50,063 nt of DNA from Alphaproteobacteria bacterium (GTDB lineage: Bacteria; Pseudomonadota; Alphaproteobacteria; TMED109), in assembly GCA_022824395.1 (NCBI GenBank), contig JAJDZX010000041.1, forward strand, positions 1-50,063. Direction: 5' to 3'. The notes below the pieces were generated by a model. It made no database searches and was not told the origin of the DNA. It worked only from the letters and a program-made list of their open reading frames with translations. The position numbers were made by a program, and so were the translations under genes. The number at the start of each line of letters is the position of its first letter. Position 1 is the stretch's first letter. Shown one piece after another: positions 7,954 to 17,017 of the stretch.

Positions 7954-8397
7954 TCAGGAACTCCGGCACGGCGCGCTGAGCTCGATGGCCTCCACGAAGG
8001 CGACCGCCGCGGGTTGCCGCATCAGCGGGGGCCGACGGCCCACCCAGGTCACGAACGTCTCCGACAGCTGGCCGAGATCCTCGGGAACCGTAACGCACTG
8101 CCAGCGCGGCGATTCGTCGAGGGTGAAATGTCCCGCTTGGATCATCGTGACGATGGTGCCCACGACCGCCCGGCACTGGACCATGAGCATCCATCGGTAG
8201 AACTGCTCGCCGACCACGTCCTCGGAGCCCTCGATCTCCTGGCTGCAGGCAAACTTGAGGTCAGACCCGGTCTCGATCGGATCGATCGGACCGTTGGGTG
8301 GCGAGCCGCCGGCCGCCAGGCCGGGGCTGGGGGCCAGGCTCGCCCACAGCCCCAGTACCCCGGCCAACACGACGAAGCTGCGGAACCATTTGCCCAT
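7954..8397 (-). CDS. Secreted Rap1a/Tai-like domain protein
   Basis: About 147 residues from the ATG at 8397; an in-frame ATG at 8418 is an alternative. A hydrophobic signal ends near Gly-Leu-Ala-Ala. The mature part has the Cys-rich helical pattern of the Rap1a/Tai family: Gly-Ser-Asp-Leu near an early Cys, a second Cys before a Val-Val-Gly-Thr-Ile-Val segment, then Cys-Val-Thr-Val-Pro-Glu, Gln-Leu with a Phe-Val-x-Trp block, and a final Ala-Pro-Cys. The founding members protect against type VI secretion amidase effectors, but many relatives have no known immunity role. No effector gene is nearby, and it lies between a Sel1 protein and a SoxYZ-like carrier, so a function linked to the PQQ module is as likely. 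Confidence 0.55.
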   Translation of the reverse strand: MGKWFRSFVVLAGVLGLWASLAPSPGLAAGGSPPNGPIDPIETGSDLKFACSQEIEGSEDVVGEQFYRWMLMVQCRAVVGTIVTMIQAGHFTLDESPRWQCVTVPEDLGQLSETFVTWVGRRPPLMRQPAAVAFVEAIELSAPCRSS

Positions 8398-8490
8398 GAC
8401 GGCAAATCTCCCATCCATGCGTGAACGCCTATCGGCGCAAAAGGGTCGCTCGTTGCCGGTCCGCAGTGCCACCGAACCCTGTCCGGCTTC

Positions 8491-9291
8491 CTAGCCCTGT
8501 CCGCCCGAAGCGCGCCGCGCCGGTTCGAGCAGGTTGAAGGTAAGTCCCTTCGAATCGGACGCAGTGACGCGAACCGTTTGCAGGCGGTCGGGCAGGTCGA
8601 AGTAGAAATCCGGGTTGGTGGCGAGCGCCGCCGAGGTGACGAGGTCGGCGATCGGGCCTGCCGTATCAGCGAGGGTGACGGTGTCCACGTAGTAGGCCGG
8701 GACGACGGCACCGTCCGCGTCCGTCACAAGTCCGGTATCCATGGGATGGGTGATGCGCACCTTGAGCCGGGTTGCGCTGTGCGGCCGCCTAAAGCGCTTC
8801 ATCGCGATCGTGCCGAGCGGGTTCTCCGCGCTCCCCGCCCCGCCGGCGGCACTACACCCGCCGGGATTCATGACCTTCACCCGCACGCTCGCGACATGCC
8901 AAACACCGTCGGCATCGCGGGCTGCGGCGCGCACCGGCGTGCTCTGTTCCAGGCGAATGTTCATCCCGACCGAGCGAATCTCCCGCCGCGGAAACATCCG
9001 GGCGGCGGTCTGGATGGGGTTGTTCTCCGCAATCACCACCACTTCCTGCACCGGCTGGGCCCGCTCGGACAGTTCGACGACCACGGGCACGCTGAACGCA
9101 TCCTCGACCGTGCGCGGGATGATCAACCGGACCTGGGAGTCGTACTTGACCGGTCCGTCCCCGAGGAACTCGCTATGCATGTCCGCCCACAAAGCTGAGC
9201 GCATCGGGTCGTAATCGCCCGCGCGCGCCGCACTCGCGGCAACGAGGAGGGCCGTGAAGACCGTCAGGAGGGTAAGGCCGCGTCGGTGCAT
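8491..9291 (-). CDS. Quinoprotein dehydrogenase-associated SoxYZ-like carrier protein
   Basis: A 266-residue protein from the ATG at 9291, eight bases after GGAG, with a signal peptide ending near Ala-Ser-Ala-Ala-Arg-Ala. The first half is SoxY-like: Asp-x-Phe-Ser-Val-Pro-Val-Val-Val-Glu, Glu-Asn-Asn-Pro, and a Pro-Gly-Gly-Cys segment at the end of the SoxY domain where the sulfur-carrying Cys sits in true SoxY. The second half is SoxZ-like, with Arg-Ile-Thr-His-Pro-Met-Asp-Thr-Gly-Leu and an Asn-Pro-Asp-Phe-Tyr-Phe end. Fused SoxYZ-like proteins of this type are known next to PQQ dehydrogenases; their role there is not settled. Unlike sulfur-oxidising clusters, no soxA, soxB or soxX is present. 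Upstream reading is open to 9480 but lacks a signal. Confidence 0.8.
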   Translation of the reverse strand: MHRRGLTLLTVFTALLVAASAARAGDYDPMRSALWADMHSEFLGDGPVKYDSQVRLIIPRTVEDAFSVPVVVELSERAQPVQEVVVIAENNPIQTAARMFPRREIRSVGMNIRLEQSTPVRAAARDADGVWHVASVRVKVMNPGGCSAAGGAGSAENPLGTIAMKRFRRPHSATRLKVRITHPMDTGLVTDADGAVVPAYYVDTVTLADTAGPIADLVTSAALATNPDFYFDLPDRLQTVRVTASDSKGLTFNLLEPARRASGGQG

Positions 9292-9653
9292 GGAGAGAAC
9301 TCCGCCTGTTGGCATGTCGCAGCACCCTACCAGAAGCCGTGTTTGGCGGACAATCCGCCTGACGGCATGCTGGAACCCCGGCGGGGCCAATCTCTCACGA
9401 AATTGCGGGGGTCGCCAATCCGCGAAGGGCGTGGGGCAAGGATCACCGTGGTCGACGTGACCGCAGTTCCCTGCCGGCATTGGTCAGCCGGACCGGGCCC
9501 GGAAGGGGAATGCGGCCGCAGGGCTGCCAACTGATCTTGTTGTACCGGTCCCGCTGCCGGTCGCGTTGGCCGTCGCAGCAGCCACGAACGTGTCTGTGTC
9601 ATCCTGCGGGCCGAAACCGCGGGGTCGACACCACATGAACTCTGGAGGCAAGG
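9292..9653. other. Divergent intergenic region, no gene seen
   Basis: About 360 bases separate the leftward SoxYZ-like gene from the rightward DUF2007 gene. I see no conserved ORF, strong promoter pair or hairpin terminator. Confidence 0.5.
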
Positions 9654-9887
9654 GTGCGGGAATTGTTGCGAACTAATGACGTGGTCCGTCTCGAATACCT
9701 CCGCGCGGTCCTTGGTGAGGAAGGCATCGAGACATTCGTGTTTGACGGCCACATGAGCATTACGGAGGGCAGCATCGGCATTCTGCCGCGACGGTTGATG
9801 GTGACCGATGACGATGCTGACCGCGCACGTAGAATTCTGCGCGAAGCCGGCGAGGAATTGGGTCCAGACGACCAGGCATCCTGGTGA
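9654..9887 (+). CDS. DUF2007-domain small protein
   Basis: A 77-residue protein beginning at GTG 9654, five bases after GGAGG. The pattern of an N-terminal Glu-Leu-Leu-Arg-Thr-Asn-Asp-Val-Val, a Leu-x-Ala-Val-Leu-Gly-Glu-Glu-Gly-Ile helix, a Gly-Ile-Leu-Pro-Arg-Arg-Leu-Met-Val strand and an Asp-Ala-Asp-Arg-Ala-Arg-Arg-Ile-Leu helix matches DUF2007, a small ferredoxin-like fold proposed for signalling but without a proven function. It is cytoplasmic. It is followed after 44 bases by the S49 peptidase gene in the same direction. In alphaproteobacteria this domain often sits near housekeeping genes. Confidence 0.75.
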   Translation: MRELLRTNDVVRLEYLRAVLGEEGIETFVFDGHMSITEGSIGILPRRLMVTDDDADRARRILREAGEELGPDDQASW

Positions 9888-9931
9888 AGTCGCCAATGGA
9901 CGTGGTTAATTCACTGCGTTAGGTTGCGCGC

Positions 9932-10762
9932 ATGCCTATTTCGCTGTCGTTCTGGCGTCGGCGTGCGCCGACCGTTCCACTGGTGCGCCTGGCGGGTGTG
10001 ATCGGCATGCGGTCCCGTCCCGTCGGTCCGGATTCCGTGACGGCGACCGGCATGCTCCCCGTGCTCCGCCGCGCGTTCTCGGCCCGCGGCGCGAAAGCCG
10101 TCGCTCTGGCGATCAATTCGCCTGGCGGATCACCGGTCCAGTGCGGCCTGATCTCCCGCGAAGTGCGCCATCTCGCGACGAAGCACGACCTGCCGGTTCT
10201 CGCCTTCGTCGAGGACATCGCCGCCTCCGGCGGGTACTGGCTGGCCTGCGCGGCGGATGAGATCTTCGCCCTGTCGTCGTCGGTGGTCGGAAGCATCGGC
10301 GTCATCAACGCGGGTTTCGGGTTTCCGCAGCTCCTTGAGCGCTTTGGCGTCGAACGCCGTGTCTACGCCGAAGGCAAGCACAAGGGCATGATGGATCCGT
10401 TCTCGCCGGTGCGCGAAGACGATGTCGCAATCCTGCAAGCCGTACTCAAGGACATTCGGACGGACTTCCTGGAGCACGTGCAGGAACGTCGGGGTGCCCG
10501 CCTGAAGAATGATCCTGAGCAGGTGTTCAGCGCCGCTGTCTGGAGTGGTCGCGGTGCCTTGGAACTCGGGCTGGTCGACGAATTGGGGGACATCGGGACC
10601 GTGCTGCGCGAGCGGTTCGGCGACAACGTCAGGCTTCGGGACTTCACCCCGAAGCGCCGCTGGCTCCGGTCACCGCTAGGTGCGCGCGGCGGCGCCGAAC
10701 TCGCCGCCGGCCTGCTGGATGAGCTCGAGGAGCGAGCCATGTATGCGCGCTATGGCCTGTAG
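9932..10762 (+). CDS. S49-family signal peptide peptidase (SppA/SohB-like)
   Basis: A 276-residue ClpP-fold serine protease with a Ser-Lys dyad. The nucleophile is Ser99 in Asp-Ile-Ala-Ala-Ser-Gly-Gly-Tyr-Trp. The general base is probably Lys151 in Gly-Lys-His-Lys-Gly-Met-Met-Asp-Pro-Phe. Ile-Asn-Ser-Pro-Gly-Gly at 61-66 forms the oxyanion region. It has the short single-domain form of SohB and bacterial SppA, without the N-terminal duplicated domain of E. coli SppA. No clear membrane anchor is visible at the N-terminus, which is unusual for enzymes that clear cleaved signal peptides at the membrane. In many alphaproteobacteria a gene of this family precedes glyQ, as here. Confidence 0.88.
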   Translation: MPISLSFWRRRAPTVPLVRLAGVIGMRSRPVGPDSVTATGMLPVLRRAFSARGAKAVALAINSPGGSPVQCGLISREVRHLATKHDLPVLAFVEDIAASGGYWLACAADEIFALSSSVVGSIGVINAGFGFPQLLERFGVERRVYAEGKHKGMMDPFSPVREDDVAILQAVLKDIRTDFLEHVQERRGARLKNDPEQVFSAAVWSGRGALELGLVDELGDIGTVLRERFGDNVRLRDFTPKRRWLRSPLGARGGAELAAGLLDELEERAMYARYGL

Positions 10763-10817
10763 AATGACGTACCCCGATGTTGCGCGCCTGGCGGCGGCGC
10801 GTTCGGAGACTTGAGCC

Positions 10818-11090
10818 GTGTTCGGATTTAGCCTCCCCAAGCTACTGCTCCTGATCGTGCTTCTGCTGGTCGTGTGGTACGGGTTCAAACTGATCGAGCG
10901 CCGCACCAGCCGCCGCGAGGAGATCGAGAAGGCGGCCGAGGCGGCGGTTCGGCGAAACGTGGAGAAGCGGCGGTCAAAGGAGCGCGCATCGAGCGTGGAA
11001 ACCACCGAGTGCGCGACCTGCGGCAGTTTCGTGCCGCGCGAGTCCCCCACGGCGTGTGAACGCTACGACTGCCCGCATCCGGCGGCCTGA
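10818..11090 (+). CDS. Small membrane-anchored protein with a C-terminal four-Cys cluster
   Basis: A 90-residue protein starting at GTG 10818. Residues 7-22 form a single hydrophobic helix, followed by a basic/acidic helical linker at 28-58 and a C-terminal cluster of Cys65-x-x-Cys68 and Cys80-x4-Cys85, suited to a small zinc ribbon. The overall plan (membrane helix, charged linker, ribbon) resembles PP0621-type small proteins of proteobacteria, though I cannot confirm family membership. It sits between the S49 peptidase and glyQ on the same strand with about 76 bases before glyQ. Function unknown. Confidence 0.65.
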   Translation: MFGFSLPKLLLLIVLLLVVWYGFKLIERRTSRREEIEKAAEAAVRRNVEKRRSKERASSVETTECATCGSFVPRESPTACERYDCPHPAA

Positions 11091-11166
11091 CATCTTCGGC
11101 TTGACCGCATCCGTGTCGCCTTCGTAGGTTGCGCGTTCTTTTTGTCGCCCGTTCGGGGATGGCTCC

Positions 11167-12054
11167 GTGCAGACGCGTGACTCCTCGTTCCAGGGCCTGA
11201 TTGCGACCCTGCAGGACTACTGGGCCGCCCAAGGCTGCGTGGTGCTGCAGCCGCTCGACATGGAGGTCGGTGCCGGCACCTTTCACCCGGCGACCACGCT
11301 CCGGGCTCTGGGCCCGGACCCATGGAAGGCCGTCTACGTCCAGCCCTGCCGACGGCCGTCCGATGGCCGCTACGGCGACAATCCGAACCGACTCCAGCAC
11401 TACTACCAGCTGCAGGTCGTGCTCAAGCCGTCGCCGCCGGACATGCAGGAGCGCTACCTCGGAAGCCTCAGGGCGCTCGGCATCGATCCGCTGGTCCACG
11501 ACATCCGGTTCGTCGAGGACGACTGGGAGAGTCCGACACTCGGCGCGTGGGGCCTGGGCTGGGAAGTGTGGTGTGACGGCATGGAAGTCACTCAGTACAC
11601 GTATTTTCAGCAGGTTGGCGGCCTGGATTGCCGTCCGGTCACCGGCGAGATCACCTACGGAATGGAACGGCTCGCGATGTACGTACAAGGCGTCGACGAC
11701 GTGTACGCGCTCTGCTGGAACCAGGAAGGTGTGACGTATGGCGATGTGTTTCACGAGAACGAACGTCAGCAGTCCGCCTACAACTTCGACTCGGTGGATC
11801 CCGACAAGCTGACGCGGCGCTTCAACGATTCCGAGGAAGAGTGCAGCGCCTTGCTAACTGCCGGCCTGGTCCTGCCGGCCTATGAGCAGTGCATCCGCGC
11901 CTCGCACACCTTCAATCAGCTGGATGCGCGAGGCGCGATCGGCATCGCGGTCCGGGCCGACTACATCCTCCGGGTCCGCGCCATGGCGGCCGCCTGCTGC
12001 GAGCAGTGGGTGCAGCTGGCGACTCCTTCCACGGCTGATTCTCCCGATGCCTGA
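11167..12054 (+). CDS. glyQ: Glycine--tRNA ligase alpha subunit
   Basis: A 295-residue class II aminoacyl-tRNA synthetase catalytic subunit of the bacterial alpha2beta2 enzyme. Starts at GTG 11167. Characteristic blocks include Gln-Gly-Cys-Val-Val-Leu-Gln-Pro near residue 22, Gly-Ala-Gly-Thr-Phe-His-Pro-Ala-Thr at 35-43, [13 protein letters not shown], and [15 protein letters not shown]. The length is standard. It overlaps glyS by eight bases (12047-12054), so the two subunits are probably translationally coupled. Confidence 0.97.
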   Translation: MQTRDSSFQGLIATLQDYWAAQGCVVLQPLDMEVGAGTFHPATTLRALGPDPWKAVYVQPCRRPSDGRYGDNPNRLQHYYQLQVVLKPSPPDMQERYLGSLRALGIDPLVHDIRFVEDDWESPTLGAWGLGWEVWCDGMEVTQYTYFQQVGGLDCRPVTGEITYGMERLAMYVQGVDDVYALCWNQEGVTYGDVFHENERQQSAYNFDSVDPDKLTRRFNDSEEECSALLTAGLVLPAYEQCIRASHTFNQLDARGAIGIAVRADYILRVRAMAAACCEQWVQLATPSTADSPDA

Positions 12055-14158
12055 ACTGCTGCTGGAACTGCGTTCCGAGGAAATTCCGGCCGGCGCCCAG
12101 CGGCCCGCCGCCGAGGCGCTCGGGCGGTCGCTGGCGACCGCGCTATCGGATGCCGGGCTTCCCCCGGGCGCCACGGCTTCCTGGTCGACGCCCCGGCGGA
12201 TCACGGTGCGAGTGGCGGATCTGCCGGACGTCCGCCCGGCGTCGCGCATCGAGCGCCGCGGCCCGCGGGTGGGCGCTCCCGATACGGCCGTCGACGGGTT
12301 TTGCCGGGCCAGCGGCGTTGACCGCGATGGCCTCGAAGTCCGGGAACTGCCGAAGGGACAGTTCTATTTCGCCGTGCGCGAGGAGCCACCCGTGCCTGCG
12401 CAGCGCTTGCTGCAGGATGTGCTGCCGGGCGTGGTGAGCCGGCTGCCCTGGCAGAAATCCATGCGCTGGGGCGACGGCGAGTTCCGCTGGGTCCGCCCGC
12501 TGCGGGGAGTCCTCTGCCTGTTCGGGGGGGATACGGTGTCCTTCCGTCTCGGTGGGACCGCCGCTGGCGCAGAAACCTCGGGCCACCCGTTCCACGCGCC
12601 GGAGACGTTCCCCGTCAGTGATTTCGCCGAGTACGCAGAGCGGCTCCTGGCGGGCCGTGTGGTCCTCGATCCGGGGGCCCGCCGCCAACGGATTCTCGAT
12701 GGCGGGCGGGCGCTTGCCGAGCGCGCCGGCTTCGCTGTCGCGGCCGACGAGGCCCTGCTGGAGGAACTTGCGGGCCTGACGGAATGGCCGGTCGTCCATC
12801 TGGGCCGCTTCGACGAGTCGTTCCTGAAACTCCCGGCGGAGGTGCTGACGACGACGATGCGTCGGCATCAGCGCTACCTGCCTCTCTCCCGCGGCGACGG
12901 GATGCCGGCGCCAGCCTTCCTCATGGTGGCCGACGTCGAAACGAGCGACGGGGGCGCTGCCGTGGTGGCCGGCAACGAGCGGGTGCTGCGGGCGCGTCTG
13001 CAGGATGCGGCGTTCTTTTGGGAGGCGGACCGGAAGACCCCGCTGGCGGACCGGCTGCAGGCGCTCGGGGAGGTGGTGTTTCACGCCAAACTCGGGTCGA
13101 TGGCTGACAAGGCCCGACGTCTCGAAACCTTGGCCCGGCGGCTGTGCCGGGCGCTCGGATGGGACCGGGAAGAGGCGGCCGGCCAGGCCGCGCGCCTCGC
13201 GAAGGCCGACCTGACCACGGACCTGGTCGGCGAGTTCCCCGAGCTTCAGGGCATCGTCGGGGGATATCTCGCAGGCGCCGAGGGCCTCGAGCCCGCGGTG
13301 AGCGAGGCGATCTCCGAGCACTACCGTCCGCTCGGCCCGAACGACCGGTGCCCGCGCGCCCCGGTGGCGGCGCTCGTCGCCCTCGTGGACAAGCTCGACA
13401 CGTTGGTGGGGTTCTTCTGGAAAGGGGAGCGGCCGAGCGGGTCAGGGGATCCGCTGGCCCTCCGTCGGGCTGCGCTCGGCCTGATCAGGATCGCCCTCGA
13501 GAACGATGTCCGGCTGTCCGTCGACGATCTGCTTCAGCACGCCCTGACCGTGCATGCGAACGGCGGCAGCCAGGAACTCGCGGCATCGGAGTTCGCGCAG
13601 GACCGGCAGGATCTGCGGGATTTCCTGAGAGAGCGCCTTCGGGTCCATTTGCGGACGGCCGGCGCGCGTCATGACCATGTTGCGGCGCTGCTGGAAGCCG
13701 GTTCCGGCGAGTTCCGGGACCTGCCCGGCCTGGCGGAACGCGTATCGCGCCTCTCGGAGTTCCTCGCAACGCCGGAAGGATCGGCCCTGCAGGCCCTGTA
13801 CCGGCGTGCTGCCAACATCGTGAAGATCGAAGCCCGGAGGGACCGCTCGGCCATGGACGGTCAAATTGACACCCGGTTGTTCTCGGAGCCGGAGGAACGC
13901 AACCTGCACAGCGCGGTACAGGTCCGCGGGGACGAGGCTCTTCGACGGCTCCAGGACGACGATTTCCTGGGTGCGCTCGAGACCCTGTCGCACCTGCGCG
14001 GGCCCATCGACCGGTTCTTCGAGGCGGTGCGCGTGAATGCGGAAGATGGCGGTCTGCGTACCAACCGTCTCCGGTTGCTGGCGTCCCTGGAGGACACCAT
14101 CGCGCAGGCGGCGGACTTTTCGAAACTCGAGGGCAGAGAGTCCGCTCGTCATGACTAG
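12047..14158 (+). CDS. glyS: Glycine--tRNA ligase beta subunit
   Basis: A 703-residue beta subunit that binds tRNA-Gly and supports the GlyQ catalytic subunit. The ATG at 12047 gives the canonical start [14 protein letters not shown]. The frame is open upstream to 11882 inside glyQ, but that extension is not part of the protein. Further landmarks are [10 protein letters not shown] near residue 140, Arg-His-Gln-Arg-Tyr-Leu near 272, and [12 protein letters not shown], usual in this family. It overlaps glyQ by eight bases at its start and ppdK by eight at its end. Confidence 0.97.
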   Translation: MPELLLELRSEEIPAGAQRPAAEALGRSLATALSDAGLPPGATASWSTPRRITVRVADLPDVRPASRIERRGPRVGAPDTAVDGFCRASGVDRDGLEVRELPKGQFYFAVREEPPVPAQRLLQDVLPGVVSRLPWQKSMRWGDGEFRWVRPLRGVLCLFGGDTVSFRLGGTAAGAETSGHPFHAPETFPVSDFAEYAERLLAGRVVLDPGARRQRILDGGRALAERAGFAVAADEALLEELAGLTEWPVVHLGRFDESFLKLPAEVLTTTMRRHQRYLPLSRGDGMPAPAFLMVADVETSDGGAAVVAGNERVLRARLQDAAFFWEADRKTPLADRLQALGEVVFHAKLGSMADKARRLETLARRLCRALGWDREEAAGQAARLAKADLTTDLVGEFPELQGIVGGYLAGAEGLEPAVSEAISEHYRPLGPNDRCPRAPVAALVALVDKLDTLVGFFWKGERPSGSGDPLALRRAALGLIRIALENDVRLSVDDLLQHALTVHANGGSQELAASEFAQDRQDLRDFLRERLRVHLRTAGARHDHVAALLEAGSGEFRDLPGLAERVSRLSEFLATPEGSALQALYRRAANIVKIEARRDRSAMDGQIDTRLFSEPEERNLHSAVQVRGDEALRRLQDDDFLGALETLSHLRGPIDRFFEAVRVNAEDGGLRTNRLRLLASLEDTIAQAADFSKLEGRESARHD

Positions 14159-16823
14159 ACACGTCTACCGGTTTGGCGGCGGTCAGGCCGACGGACACGC
14201 AGACCTGCGCGATCTTCTCGGCGGCAAGGGCGCGAATCTCGCGGAGATGAACGGCCTGGGGCTCCCGGTGCCGCCCGGTTTCACCATCACCACCGCCGTC
14301 TGCAGTCACTGCCAGGCACACGATGGCTCGTACCCCGAGGGGCTGGAGAAGGAAGTCGAACAGGCGCTCGAGGCCGTGGAGGCGATGACCGAAACCGAGT
14401 TCGGCGACCCGGTCCGCCCGCTCCTGGTGTCAGTGCGTTCGGGTGCCGCCGCGTCGATGCCGGGCATGCTCGACACGGTGCTGAATCTCGGACTGAACGA
14501 CGCCACCCGAGAAGGTCTGGCGGCATCCAGCGGCGACGCGCGGTTTGCCGCCGACAGCCACCGCCGATTCATCCAGATGTACGGGAACGTGGTGCTGGGT
14601 GTCTCGCACCGGATGTTCGAAGACGTTCTCGACGAGGTCAAGTTCGCCAAGGGCGCGGAGCTGGATACCGATCTGTCGGCCGGCGACTGGCTGGCCGTGA
14701 TCGAACGCTATCGCGCGCTGGTACTGGATGAGACCGGCGAGCCGTTCCCGGAAGACCCGCGCGCCCAGCTGTGGGGGGCGGTCGGGGCCGTGTTTGGGAG
14801 TTGGAGCAACGCGCGGGCCGTCACCTACCGTGAACTCCACGGGCTCGATCATGCGGGCGGCACGGCCGTGAACGTGCAGGCGATGGTCTTCGGCAACATG
14901 GGCGAGGATTCCTGCACGGGCGTCGCCTTTACCCGGGATCCCTCGACCGGTGAGCCTTCCTACTACGGAGAGTTCCTGCCGAATGCCCAGGGTGAGGACG
15001 TGGTGGCGGGGATCCGGACGCCGAGACCCCTGACCGCCGGTGCCGTCGTCGATGCGGAAGCCCCGCCGATGGAAGTGGCCATGCCTGCGGTCTACGCCGA
15101 GCTCACGGCGGCGTTCACGCGGCTGGAAACGCACTACCGCGACATGCAGGACATCGAGTTCACGGTCCAGAAGGGGAAGCTCTGGATTCTCCAGACCCGG
15201 AACGGCAAGCGCTCCACCAAGGCTGCGCTCCGCATTGCGGTCGATCTGGCGAACCAGGGCGTCATCAGCCGTGCGGAGGCCATCCGGCGGATCGAGCCCG
15301 AACGGCTGGATCAGCTCCTGCACCCCACGCTCGACCCGGCGGCACATACCCGCGTCATCGTGCGCGGGCTGCCCGCCTCGCCCGGCGCGGCTTCCGGCAT
15401 CGCGGTGTTCAGTGCCGACGAGGCGGAGCGTCGGGGCAGTGCCGGCGAGGACGTCGTCCTTGTGCGCTCGGAGACGAGCCCGGAGGATATCCACGGCATG
15501 CATGCCGCACGGGGCATCCTCACCAACCGGGGCGGGCAGACGAGCCACGCTGCCGTCGTGGCGCGCGGCATGGGGCGCCCGTGCGTCGTGGGCGCCGGCG
15601 AGCTCGTGATCAACCACGACACGCGCTCGGCCAAGGCGCTCTCATCCAGCTTCGCCGAGGGTGACCTGATCACCATCGACGGCTCCACGGGCGCGGTGAT
15701 GCTCGGCAAGGTGCCGACGATCTCTCCCGAGCTGCCGGATGCCTTTCACGAGCTCATGGGCTGGGCCGACAGCATCCGGACGCTCCGGATTCGTGCCAAC
15801 GCGGAGACGCCCGTCGATGCGGAGACGGCGCGACGGTTCGGCGCCGAGGGGATCGGGCTGTGCCGGACGGAGCACATGTTCTTCGACGGCGAGCGCATTC
15901 TCGCCATGCGCCAGATGATCATGGCCGAGAACGCCGAAGAGCGCCGGGCGGCGCTGGCGCGGATCGCCCCGATGCAGCGTCAGGATTTCGTCGAGCTCTT
16001 TCGCATCATGGCGGGCTGGCCGGTGACCATCCGGCTGCTCGACCCGCCGCTTCACGAGTTCCTGCCGGCCAACCTCGATGAGCTTGGCGAGGTTGCGGCC
16101 CGGGCCGGACTGGACGCCGAGGCCCTGCGCCGCCGCGCCACTGAGCTTGCGGAAGCCAACCCCATGCTGGGCCACCGGGGGGCCCGCCTTGGAATCTCGT
16201 ACCCCGAGATCTACGACATGCAGGTGCAGGCGATCTTCGAGGCCCTGCACGAAACCGCGGACGCGCCGGTCGAACTCGAGATCATGCTGCCGCTGGTGTT
16301 CAGCCGGACGGAAGTCAATGTGCTGCGGAGCCGCATCGCGCACGTGGCGGAGGCGGTGACGGCAGCCACCGGTTGGACGCCCAGCTACACGGTTGGGACG
16401 ATGATCGAGCTGCCGCGCGCGGCCCTTGCCGCCGGGTCAATCGCGGAGAGCGCCGAGTTCTTCAGTTTCGGGACGAACGACCTCACGCAGACCACGTTCG
16501 GAATCAGCCGGGACGACGCCGGGCGGTTCCTCGCCGGGTACCTGGATGCGGGCGTGTTCGCGGTGGATCCGTTCGTATCGCTCGACGCCGAAGGGGTGGG
16601 CGAGCTGATTCAGATTGCAGCCGCGCGCGGCCGGGCCGCGCGACCCGACCTGAAGCTGGGAATCTGCGGGGAGCACGGCGGTGACCCGGCCTCTGTAGCG
16701 CATTGTCACGCTTGGGGCCTCGATTACGTGTCCTGCTCGCCCTACCGCGTGCCGATCGCGCGCCTGGCGGCCGCGCGCGCAGCAGTCGAGTCGCGTGACG
16801 GAACTCCCGACTCCGCAGATTAG
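14151..16823 (+). CDS. ppdK: Pyruvate, phosphate dikinase
   Basis: An 890-residue enzyme that interconverts pyruvate, ATP and phosphate with phosphoenolpyruvate, AMP and pyrophosphate. The N-terminal nucleotide-binding domain begins Phe-Gly-Gly-Gly-Gln-Ala-Asp-Gly and has Leu-Gly-Gly-Lys-Gly-Ala-Asn-Leu-Ala-Glu-Met near residue 24. The swinging phosphohistidine domain has His466 in Gly-Gly-Gln-Thr-Ser-His-Ala-Ala-Val-Val-Ala-Arg-Gly-Met-Gly. The C-terminal PEP-binding barrel ends with Gly-Ile-Cys-Gly-Glu-His-Gly-Gly-Asp-Pro, whose Cys is catalytic. The length is normal. The start ATG overlaps the glyS stop by eight bases; the glyQ-glyS-ppdK order is common in alphaproteobacteria. It would supply PEP for gluconeogenesis. 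Confidence 0.96.
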   Translation: MTRHVYRFGGGQADGHADLRDLLGGKGANLAEMNGLGLPVPPGFTITTAVCSHCQAHDGSYPEGLEKEVEQALEAVEAMTETEFGDPVRPLLVSVRSGAAASMPGMLDTVLNLGLNDATREGLAASSGDARFAADSHRRFIQMYGNVVLGVSHRMFEDVLDEVKFAKGAELDTDLSAGDWLAVIERYRALVLDETGEPFPEDPRAQLWGAVGAVFGSWSNARAVTYRELHGLDHAGGTAVNVQAMVFGNMGEDSCTGVAFTRDPSTGEPSYYGEFLPNAQGEDVVAGIRTPRPLTAGAVVDAEAPPMEVAMPAVYAELTAAFTRLETHYRDMQDIEFTVQKGKLWILQTRNGKRSTKAALRIAVDLANQGVISRAEAIRRIEPERLDQLLHPTLDPAAHTRVIVRGLPASPGAASGIAVFSADEAERRGSAGEDVVLVRSETSPEDIHGMHAARGILTNRGGQTSHAAVVARGMGRPCVVGAGELVINHDTRSAKALSSSFAEGDLITIDGSTGAVMLGKVPTISPELPDAFHELMGWADSIRTLRIRANAETPVDAETARRFGAEGIGLCRTEHMFFDGERILAMRQMIMAENAEERRAALARIAPMQRQDFVELFRIMAGWPVTIRLLDPPLHEFLPANLDELGEVAARAGLDAEALRRRATELAEANPMLGHRGARLGISYPEIYDMQVQAIFEALHETADAPVELEIMLPLVFSRTEVNVLRSRIAHVAEAVTAATGWTPSYTVGTMIELPRAALAAGSIAESAEFFSFGTNDLTQTTFGISRDDAGRFLAGYLDAGVFAVDPFVSLDAEGVGELIQIAAARGRAARPDLKLGICGEHGGDPASVAHCHAWGLDYVSCSPYRVPIARLAAARAAVESRDGTPDSAD

Positions 16824-16826
16824 CCT

Positions 16827-16859
16827 GGCCTGCGTGGCGGCCGGGTGCCACGGGAGGCC
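16827..16859 (+). terminator. Stem-loop after ppdK, without T-run
   Basis: Nested arms GGCCT/AGGCC and GTGGC/GCCAC fold into one hairpin four bases after the ppdK stop. There is no following T-run, so it may be a weak or Rho-assisted terminator or an mRNA 3'-end stabiliser. Confidence 0.35.
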
Positions 16860-17017
16860 TGCAATCGGAATAGAATCAAGCAAGTGTACGGCTAAACGGA
16901 CACGCATTTTGCATGTTTTTCCTGATACCGGCTTCTTTGGTGGACATGGGTTGTATGGTACCGTCTCTGGAAACCGCCGTCGGCTAGCTCCGATGGCCCC
17001 CAGATGGAGGAAATCAC

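Noticed and set aside
12143..13321. A 392-codon minus-strand frame opposite glyS
   Set aside because: Antisense shadow of a conserved synthetase gene; no protein features.
14430..15617. A 395-codon minus-strand frame opposite ppdK
   Set aside because: Antisense shadow of a conserved enzyme gene; composition is His/Arg-rich without domains.
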